From the NCBI GenBank assembly GCA_001839685.1, contig MLAK01001389.1:8533-21027 (forward strand): DNA of 12,495 nt. The letters are read 5' to 3'. Under the pieces are notes generated by a model. That model searched no databases. It had not been told where the DNA came from and was given only the letters and a program-made list of their open reading frames with translations. This document shows positions 1 to 6,225 of the stretch, in pieces (position 1 is the first letter of the stretch; every line of letters begins with the position of its first letter). Origin of the DNA: Tritrichomonas foetus. Taxonomy: Eukaryota; Parabasalia; Tritrichomonadida; Tritrichomonadidae. Made by a program: the position numbers and the translations under genes.

Positions 1-95
1 TTATAAAAAGACATTTAAAAGCATTAACTTCATGATTCCGATCTTTGTTTTGTATTTGTTGATGGCCCTTTGCATAGTAGTTGAATATCTTGCAT
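1..95 (+). other. Misplaced copy of a cyclase gene fragment (assembly artefact)
   Basis: These 95 bases are identical to 8865-8959, in the same orientation, inside the adenylyl cyclase gene, where they encode the membrane span around IFVLYLLMALCIVVEYLA. Identity stops exactly where the Tn5/Nextera mosaic end begins at 96. The stretch is therefore best read as a sequencing insert with its library adapter, joined by the assembler to unrelated genomic sequence. The reading frame that runs from here into the repeat (32-250) is not a gene: its SVSYTHL peptide is the translated adapter. Confidence 0.93.
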
Positions 96-114
96 CTGTC
101 TCTTATACACATCT
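96..114 (+). other. Tn5/Nextera mosaic-end adapter contamination
   Basis: The 19 bases ctgtctcttatacacatct are an exact copy of the hyperactive Tn5 mosaic end used in transposase-based library kits. It sits precisely between the duplicated cyclase fragment (1-95) and the 20-bp repeat array (from 115). A natural Tn5 copy is unlikely because there is no transposase, no second end and no target duplication. True genomic sequence probably starts at about 115. Confidence 0.95.
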
Positions 115-280
115 AAACTATTCTACACAGTTACAAACTATTCAACATAGTTACAAACTATTCTACACAGTTACAAACTATTCTACACAGTTACAAGCTA
201 TTCTATATAGTTACAAACTATTCTACATAGTTACAAGCTATTCTACATAGTTACATACTATTCTACCCAATTACGTACTA
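115..280 (+). repeat. 20-bp tandem minisatellite, about 8 copies
   Basis: Eight head-to-tail 20-bp units fill 121-280, preceded by the last six bases of another unit. The commonest unit is ttctacacagttacaaacta. Variants differ by one to a few bases (for example cacag to catag, caaacta to caagcta), and divergence grows towards the right end, where 281-300 is barely recognisable. The period is not a multiple of three, and there are no spacers, so it is neither coding nor a CRISPR array. Its true length is unknown because the left edge is an assembly join. Confidence 0.93.
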
Positions 281-498
281 TTCTGCAATTGTTAAACGAT
301 TTTACACATGAAGGAAATCGTGAGATGTAAAATTCCAAAAGTGTAAAATGAATGGAAAGTTATGATGTTCATAGATCAATGAAAACCGACGAGAAAAGTT
401 TTCTTGTTGATGTGCTCATCATCAAATTACATCAAAAATTTACTTGTTAAATTATTTGACCTTATCATTCAAAAATTCAATGATCACCCAATGCTAAA
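281..498. other. Spacer upstream of the coiled-coil gene
   Basis: No ORF of note. It holds a short inverted repeat, TTTTACAC at 300-307 against GTGTAAAA at 341-348, with a competing TGTAAAA arm at 326-332. The sequence TCATT at 465-469 fits the trichomonad initiator consensus TCAYW and would start transcription about 32 nt before the ATG at 499. That is longer than the usual 5-20 nt leader, so it is only a candidate. Confidence 0.4.
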
Positions 499-1716
499 AT
501 GAGCGGGCTTTTTAAACTCTCTCTTGATGACACTGCTTTTCAACGAGTATTCCAGAGTTTCGAGGACAAACTCAATCGACATGAGGAGATGATCATGAAC
601 TTGCAAAGACTTCTCCAGCAAAAACCTGGTCGAAATGAATTAGACAAAATCAGGGAAGACCTTCGAAACGAGTTCGCAGACAAGATGCAGCAAATGCAAT
701 CCGACATGTTTGACCATATAGATGATCGCGTTTCAAAAATCGAAAAACACGTTAATGAACAATTGTGTGGTTTGACAGAAGTCACTCAACTTGCTCAACG
801 CTTATCGCTTACTGAAGAGGTCTCAAACAGAAATCAATCCAGCATTTCCGAACTTCAAAATCACATCCAATCGATCGCAACTTCTTACGGCGGAATAAAC
901 GGCGCTAAACCTCTCCTAAACGACAGCCTTCAAAGAGTTCTAAACGGATCTACAAATCTCGTCGTTAACAATTTCAAGAATATCTTCGAATCTATCAATA
1001 AAATGAAAACAGACCTCAAACAGTGCCAAGACGACCTGAACAAGGTCATTGAAGATGAAGCGAATAAAAAACTGAACCTTGAGAAAGAACTCTTCGATTT
1101 ATCAGAATTCGACCCTCAGCCGGACTTCACTTGTAATTGGAAGGAAATGCCAGAATTACCAAAACTTAACAAATTTGAGCATATCGTTGAATCAATTGAA
1201 TACTTATATGGTCTGGTACCTAAATTACAAGGATATATGATCGCAATGCACAACAAGATTGTAGATAATGCAGATGGTCTTCAGAATGCAATGGACAAAG
1301 ATACACTTGATCGATTGTTTGATAAATTGCGGAGAGCGGTTTTGGAGATGGATCAAGATCTCGCTGAATTGAAACAAGGAGTTGGTAAGAATCTAACGAA
1401 AAAAGATGTACTACAGATAATCAATGAAGTTTTGAAATTAGATGAAGCTGAACAAGGAACATCAATTGGCGGTGTGAAGTGTATTGCTTGTGGGAGGGAT
1501 ATGCCGGCAGTTAATGGTGCAATGACAGAAACCGAAGCTAATAAAAGGATGGGACTACCGCCAAATTCAATTGCGTTTATAAATAATATGGGGGCGAGTA
1601 CACAGTTGTTTTCGAGTTTGAATTCACTTAAAAATGGAATCAACGAGGCTCCGAAAGCGATGAAATCTTTTCATGCATGCAAAGTTTCAAAGAGACCAAT
1701 TTCAAGACCATCATAA
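499..1716 (+). CDS. Coiled-coil protein with DUF4795-like CxxC motif, probable axonemal component
   Basis: The protein has 405 residues, with ATG start and TAA stop. It is largely helical: charged heptad-like stretches lie at about 12-130, 165-205 and 265-310. There is no signal peptide or membrane span. The segment at about 270-340, a coiled coil followed by VKCIACGRDMP (Cys328 and Cys331), resembles the end of DUF4795 proteins such as QRICH2 and C16orf96, where a helical pair leads to a CLSCDRPV-like motif. QRICH2 is needed for sperm flagella, so a flagellar or cytoskeletal structural role is reasonable in a flagellated protist; this is inference. The tail after about 340 is low in predicted structure and ends basic (KVSKRPISRPS). 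A three-codon ATG frame (491-502) overlaps the start and could be bypassed or could mark the leader. The two antisense ORFs in this gene are shadows. The gene call is secure; the family assignment is moderate and rests on the motif alone. Confidence 0.85.
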   Translation: MSGLFKLSLDDTAFQRVFQSFEDKLNRHEEMIMNLQRLLQQKPGRNELDKIREDLRNEFADKMQQMQSDMFDHIDDRVSKIEKHVNEQLCGLTEVTQLAQRLSLTEEVSNRNQSSISELQNHIQSIATSYGGINGAKPLLNDSLQRVLNGSTNLVVNNFKNIFESINKMKTDLKQCQDDLNKVIEDEANKKLNLEKELFDLSEFDPQPDFTCNWKEMPELPKLNKFEHIVESIEYLYGLVPKLQGYMIAMHNKIVDNADGLQNAMDKDTLDRLFDKLRRAVLEMDQDLAELKQGVGKNLTKKDVLQIINEVLKLDEAEQGTSIGGVKCIACGRDMPAVNGAMTETEANKRMGLPPNSIAFINNMGASTQLFSSLNSLKNGINEAPKAMKSFHACKVSKRPISRPS

Positions 1717-2138
1717 TATCGACATGTAGGTAGTAGATCAACAAGTTTTATTTGTTTTTATTCACCCAATGAGCATTTTTTTTGATGGATTTTAATTCGG
1801 GTTCTGTTTTGGGTTCAATTCAAAAGGTTCATTTGTTAACATCCTTGTTATTAACTGATTATAAATTTTCTGTATTTTATTAGAGTATTCCACTTTTACG
1901 GTAAATTTTCATTTTTCTCCAAAAAGGCTCAATAAAATAGAATAATAGAAGATAATTTATTAAAACTAGTTTACACATTCATAAACTAAATTGATATGTA
2001 TCATTCTTCAAATGAAAGGCATGAAATAACAACTAAAGCACCTGAAAGAAGCGAGGTTGAACCTTCTCAAGGTATTTTGAGATTATGGTGCAATATTTAC
2101 TAAAGCTTGTTTCATTGATTTTTAATTCATGTTAATAA
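1717..2138. other. Intergenic region, no intact gene
   Basis: This stretch is AT-rich 3' flank and spacer. Possible poly(A) signals of the trichomonad TAAA type occur downstream of the stop at 1716, for example near 1860. A 35-codon ORF at 1996-2103 (MYHSSNERHEITTKAPERS...) is open from an ATG. It may be the first piece of the decayed gene described next, but on its own it cannot be told from chance. Confidence 0.5.
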
Positions 2139-2453
2139 ACAAGTTTTTATAGTGAAAATTATACTGTTCCAAATATCGCAGAATTAAATAACAGAGCTAA
2201 TTTTGGATCGCTACCACCAGATTCAAAACTGGAAAAAATATTTCAAAGATTCACAACTCAGCTTGACTATTTAAATAGAACTGTCTAATTGATGAACCAC
2301 AGATTAAACATTATTCATTATGAGGTTAATGATATGAAGCGCAAAAATGGCATTGAATAAACATGTTTTTATTTATATAATAATTTTTATATTATTCTTT
2401 TGATTATTGGTGATCAGAAAGAATGCTTCATCTGTAGTGCAACATGAAAACAC
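2139..2453 (+). pseudogene. Possible decayed coiled-coil gene remnant
   Basis: One + frame reads protein-like sequence with stops at 2286 and 2358. It begins about NYTVPNIAELNNRANFGSLP, continues with KLEKIFQRFTTQLDYLNRTV, then after the first stop LMNHRLNIIHYEVNDMKRK. Still in the same frame, at about 2412-2450, it reads GDQKECFICSAT. A short coiled coil followed by CxxC echoes the intact upstream gene, where AFQRVFQSFEDKLNRHEEMI is followed by VKCIACGRD. I infer, weakly, a degraded paralogue. An intron could remove some stops, but I see no trichomonad-type splice sites (GTAYGT with ACTAACACACAG). Confidence 0.25.
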
Positions 2454-2639
2454 ACATATATTCATAGGAAATCCATCAGTGCCAACATATGAATACATGG
2501 GTATTTCTTCATCTATTTTTTATCCTTCTGTTTTCTCGAATATTGTTAAAGAATATATACGTATAAATATATAAAGAATAAAAATAGAAAAATTGCAGTA
2601 AAATCACGCTTTAAATATACAAATAACATTATGTTAATT

Positions 2640-3564
2640 CTAAAATACAGATTTTGTTGTTGTGATAAAGAGTCCAATAGGAATAACGAAAACATTTTTT
2701 TCTTTGGTTTCTGTATTCATCACAATTATAGAATTATCGATAACGAGGGTAAGAACTCGAAGTGTATCATTATGCCACTGAAATTCATCATAAGGAAGGA
2801 AGCCTTTAGATCGAAAGTGTTCCAAATCAATTCAACATGTTTCTTTTTTACCTTCAATTTTCACTGTCTTTTTAGTTGGCCATTTAATCTTCGATAGATT
2901 AATTCGAACTTGTCAGGTAGTTTTTCTATGTATTGAGGTGAATCTTGATACTCGACATACAATTGATTGTTTACACATCCACAAACATAAGCAAGTCTAT
3001 AAATAGACTTAATTACGTCAAGAGGCAACAAAGGAAACTCTCTAAAATCATCAGAATATATACTCAGTTCGATTATTTCCTTATGAATATTTTTTTTTCT
3101 TAATTGTTGCTGCACCAGAAATCCTTGCAACAACAGAAACCTTTGAAATATCATCGAAGAGAGCTACACCCATGAATTTCTTGATCATTATTTCGGTTTC
3201 AAAGTATAAAAAATTCTTTGACGACACGCAAAATCCAAAAACTTTCCGGCCTGAATGATAAATAACATCTCATGGTCGAATATAAGTTTTTTGGTGATTA
3301 TCAGTGCTGGGTTCAAAAACATCAATAAAGATAAAACTCTCGATACAATGAATAAGGTGATCTAATGATTTCAAGTGGGTGCGCATGGTTAACTAAGCGA
3401 CAATATCCACAATCCATAGCGAATTCAATTGCATAGTTTAAAGAAGCAAATCCAATATATTTTCCGATTCCAAATCTTGGACTTTTAATTAAACAATTTG
3501 GATTAAAAGGTCCATTAGTAGAAGGCTCAACAAGTATTATTCTGCCTTTTACATTTTTTTCTCC
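2640..3564 (-). pseudogene. Multiply frameshifted protein-coding pseudogene, family unknown
   Basis: On the minus strand a protein-like reading continues through four blocks in changing frames. Block A (3564-3325) includes VEPSTNGPFNPNCLIKSPRF and NHAHPLEIIRSPYSLYRE. Block B starts near 3337 with FIFIDVFEPSTDNHQKTYIRP, meets TGA at 3272-3270, and resumes in frame with SGRKVFGFCVSSKNFLYFET up to a run of nine A (3098-3090 read in reverse). Block C (to 2861) includes HKEIIELSIYSDDFREFPLL and VCGCVNNQLYVEYQDSPQYI. Block D joins at about 2873 with WPTKKTVKIEGKK, passes one TGA, and ends DEFQWHNDTLRVLTLVIDNS through TTTKSVF at TAG 2642-2640. The 5' end has no ATG and abuts the tRNA gene. Two partial ORFs, 2861-3154 and 2640-2825, are parts of this gene rather than separate genes. 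I do not recognise the family. Confidence 0.72.
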
Positions 3565-3577
3565 CTAATTTTTTGAT

Positions 3578-3584
3578 AAAAAAA
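3578..3584 (-). terminator. RNA polymerase III terminator of tRNA-Gln
   Basis: Seven A on the + strand, read as TTTTTTT on the tRNA strand, start four bases after the discriminator base of the tRNA. This is a standard Pol III stop signal. Confidence 0.85.
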
Positions 3585-3587
3585 TTA

Positions 3588-3659
3588 TTCTCTTGGGAGG
3601 AGTCGAACCTCCATCCCGGGATTCAAAGTCCCATATGATAACCGCTACACCACAAGAGA
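3588..3659 (-). tRNA. tRNA-Gln (anticodon UUG)
   Basis: The minus strand folds as a 72-nt tRNA. The 7-bp acceptor stem pairs TCTCTTG (3659-3653) with CAAGAGA (3595-3589), with discriminator A at 3588. The D-arm carries TGGTGTAGCGGTTATCAT, a good A box. The anticodon arm is TGGGA-CTTTGAA-TCCCG with anticodon TTG at 3626-3624, reading CAA (Gln). The variable region is GGAT, and the T-arm is GGAGG-TTCGACT-CCTCC, containing the B box GGTTCGACTCC. No intron is present and CCA is not encoded, as expected for a eukaryote. The U1-A72 pair and the TGGTGTA D-arm are like those of other eukaryotic tRNA-Gln. It lies between the pseudogene and the divergent GOST-like gene. Confidence 0.96.
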
Positions 3660-3805
3660 TTTCCATTTCTGACTTAATACAGATATCCTTAATAATAATA
3701 AAATTACATCTAACATTCCTCCAAAGTTCGAGAATGTAGTGTATGAATTTAAGTAAATATTCCTTAATTTTATAGAAATTTTATAAATTGAATCCGACCA
3801 GATCG

Positions 3806-5353
3806 ATGTCATCGAAAATTCAGATAACAATACAAAATTTTATACCTATTCAATTTTATTCCTTTATGTTCTTTTCTTTTTTCTTCCTTTCTTTCAGAGG
3901 AAACTACAACATTCCCTCAAGCGTTGAAGCTCTTCACATAACCGATTATGGATTCTATCAAAAAGGTACTTATTCACTCACATTCGCAAATAATCTTTCT
4001 AACATCCCTTACGTTCACTTTCAAGCGCTACTACTCGATCCCAAGCAATATACAAATCTTGCAAAAGCATATAGCTTTCAATTATTCAATATCACCGAGT
4101 GCAATTATTCCGATTATTACGTTTCGAATGAAATTACTTTCAGCAACTCAACTTCGAATTTCTATACAATGAGCGGTTCAGTAACTAAAAAAGGTGTTTT
4201 TTATTTCGTCATTCTTAATTGTGATGTGAAATATTCAGAAAATGAAAATCCCAAAATGATATCATATACAAATCTCAAAAGTGACAATAACAATAACAAC
4301 TTAAATGACATCAAAAGTGGCAATAAAAATGAAGGAAAGTATTTTTTGAATGCTGTATTGATGAATCCAAATGACCAGCATTTGGATTATCGTTTAATTC
4401 CAGATTTGAAGGCACTTCCAATCCTCATTGGTCTTTTCACACTTCTTTTAGTTTCTTATATCGCAATATTAATTTACTTCCATCGAAAATTTTTGAGAAT
4501 TCACATCTTTTTAATTGTATCTTGTGTTCTTTATATTATGTACCTGTCATTCTACTATACATCACTTATACATGATGAAAACTATGACTGGAAGATTACT
4601 TTATCTGTTTTTAAATATTTATATCATTCGTTTTTATTCATTACTCTTCTAATAGCATCATCTGGATGGTGCATCCTTCATGTTCCAATTAGCTGGGTAC
4701 GAAACATAATTGGAATGATTGCGGTTTGTGTTTACTGGCTTCCGTCACTTTTGATGGAATTTATTGATACAACATCTTCTTCAAGACTCCTTTTCCTGTT
4801 TTCTATGATGTTATTATCTTTAACTGCATTAGTGTTTGTTATTTATGGAAATATGAGGGATTCCCAAATGCATTTGAATGCACATCTTTATGTAATTCAA
4901 CAAGATGGTATAAATCCAATGTCTACTCCCATTTTCAGAAAGAAATTTATTATTGTTGCAATTGTAGAATTACCAATTCTTTCATTATTGTTTATTTATT
5001 TGGTTCAAATTATAACTAGTTATACAGGTGCTGATCAATGGATTTCTGATATTGTGAATTTCATTGTTCAATTATTGATCATTTTGTCAGCAATGCTGAT
5101 TTATCGTCCACAAGGAAAAGATATCGATCAATACATTAATGCTGATGAAGGTGATGAAAGTGACCGAGGACAAGTGAGATTAGAAGATCTTAATCAACTC
5201 CAATTTGATCAAGATGATGGTCAAGAATGGACAACTGATGTAAAACTTCCACTTGAGCCAATATTGATTAAGGAACAAGCATCAAAAACACCATTGAAAT
5301 CAGTAGAAACAGAATACACTAGAATTAGACAACCCCTTATTGATGAACAATAG
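3806..5353 (+). CDS. Seven-transmembrane GOST-like protein (GPR107/GPR180-type fold)
   Basis: Starting at the ATG at 3806 gives 515 residues; a longer reading would need a TTG start, which is unlikely in a eukaryote. A hydrophobic stretch at about 13-30 (FYSFMFFSFFFLSF) fits a signal peptide. The lumenal or extracellular part (about 31-200) carries several N-glycosylation sequons and the segment GVFYFVILNCD (130-140), which resembles the GOLD-like beta-sandwich of Lung_7-TM_R/GOST proteins, where a Gly-aromatic strand ends in an Asn-Cys. Seven membrane spans follow at about 204-226, 232-254, 268-291, 300-319, 327-348, 382-406 and 413-433, with the family-like LLIASSGWCI at the end of the third. 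The tail of about 80 residues is acidic, and close to its end has YTRI (504-507), a candidate YxxPhi sorting signal, followed by RQPLIDEQ. GOST proteins act in Golgi and endosomal trafficking or at the cell surface; which applies here cannot be told. No recognisable promoter element lies upstream. Confidence 0.75.
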   Translation: MSSKIQITIQNFIPIQFYSFMFFSFFFLSFRGNYNIPSSVEALHITDYGFYQKGTYSLTFANNLSNIPYVHFQALLLDPKQYTNLAKAYSFQLFNITECNYSDYYVSNEITFSNSTSNFYTMSGSVTKKGVFYFVILNCDVKYSENENPKMISYTNLKSDNNNNNLNDIKSGNKNEGKYFLNAVLMNPNDQHLDYRLIPDLKALPILIGLFTLLLVSYIAILIYFHRKFLRIHIFLIVSCVLYIMYLSFYYTSLIHDENYDWKITLSVFKYLYHSFLFITLLIASSGWCILHVPISWVRNIIGMIAVCVYWLPSLLMEFIDTTSSSRLLFLFSMMLLSLTALVFVIYGNMRDSQMHLNAHLYVIQQDGINPMSTPIFRKKFIIVAIVELPILSLLFIYLVQIITSYTGADQWISDIVNFIVQLLIILSAMLIYRPQGKDIDQYINADEGDESDRGQVRLEDLNQLQFDQDDGQEWTTDVKLPLEPILIKEQASKTPLKSVETEYTRIRQPLIDEQ

Positions 5354-5802
5354 AAATATGCAAAGTATTTATGTAAATTTTTGATTTATTATTTATTAAC
5401 TGCTCCTGAAAATTTTCCTTGATTTTTATTTTAATGATAATGATTTTTCAAAGCAAACTCATATGACCAAACTTTCAAAATTTGGGAAGGCTCTTGTAAG
5501 AGATGTATAGATAGTGAATAGTCAAACCTGTCAATTGAATTAATATTGAATTTTTATACTTTCTGATATATCACAAACTCCAATTATTATTATATTAAAG
5601 ACTTTAAAAATGAAACGTAATTGATGAAAAAATATACGATTCGATTTTTTACATTTGGTTGGTAAAAATATAATTTTTGAGATTATTCGAAAATAAAACT
5701 AACAATAAATAGATAGGTCCTCATATGATGAAAAGGAATAACATTCGAGAACCGAGAGTCGATCATTAACTTCTTTAATCTGAAATAAAAATTGTGTTGA
5801 AA
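5354..5802. other. AT-rich intergenic region, nothing recognised
   Basis: Downstream of the GOST-like gene, this stretch holds only very short ORFs on both strands. Several TAAA sequences could serve as poly(A) signals. No repeat, RNA gene or clear promoter motif was seen. Confidence 0.5.
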
Positions 5803-6087
5803 ATGATGAATATTCTGAATTTCAGAAAATGTGATACAATTTTTTCACAGATTGATTGAGAAACCAGAATTTTTGTTGAATATGAAGACCAAATTATTAA
5901 TAACATTAGTGGCCATATAAATAGTCAAAAATAAATTATGTAAAAATTTTTATTATTAATTTTATCTTCACAATTCTCATGCAGAAAAAAAATTGAATAT
6001 AAAAAGATCCATCAAACTGATGCAAAAAGAATTTTTAAAAAGCAAATAAAATCTGAAGAGAAACAAGCAATCACAGAAAAAATTTAA
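5803..6087 (+). pseudogene. Possible broken small ORF upstream of the cyclase
   Basis: One frame reads MMNILNFRKCDTIFSQID, a TGA at 5857-5859, then ETRIFVEYEDQIINNISGHI with a TAA at 5932-5934. After about 45 AT-rich bases the same frame reads CRKKIEYKKIHQTDAKRIF and a Lys/Glu-rich helix, ending at TAA 6085-6087. The peptides have protein-like composition and stay in one frame across the breaks, but they are short and lysine-rich, as random AT-rich DNA also tends to be. No family recognised. It could instead be ordinary 5' flank of the cyclase. Confidence 0.22.
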
Positions 6088-6225
6088 ATGATTGTGGGAT
6101 AGTATGGATATTTTTTCATAAAATTGAGAGAATTCAATTGGTCAAAATTGAAGTGACATAAAATAAAATTGAATTTGTGTATTGAACCAATATTCAAAAA
6201 AACAAAAAATATATTGAGTCTTTCG

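Noticed and set aside
32..250. Open frame of 72 codons at the left edge
   Set aside because: It joins a copied cyclase fragment, a library adapter and a 20-bp repeat; the product does not exist in the organism.
115..280. Possible CRISPR array
   Set aside because: Units are directly adjacent with no spacers, and the window is eukaryotic; it is a minisatellite.
540..785. Antisense ORF in the coiled-coil gene, and another at 1353-1643
   Set aside because: Both are shadows of the sense gene; their Ser/Cys/Ile-rich composition is typical of reverse-strand artefacts.
2101..2153. Intron joining the 1996-2103 ORF to the 2139 fragment
   Set aside because: Candidate ends (GTATTTT to TATAG) do not restore the frame and do not match the trichomonad splice consensus.
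2631..2897. + strand ORF of 88 codons
   Set aside because: It is the opposite strand of the minus-strand pseudogene and reads Phe/Cys-rich low-quality sequence.
3645..3830. Minus-strand ORF of 61 codons
   Set aside because: It overlaps the tRNA-Gln 5' end and the start of the GOST-like gene, and has no protein-like features.
6169..6225. TTG-initiated N-terminal extension of the cyclase, with similar TTG starts at 3788 and 10996
   Set aside because: Eukaryotic genes start at ATG; the first in-frame ATGs (6226, 3806, 11011) give normal family N-termini.
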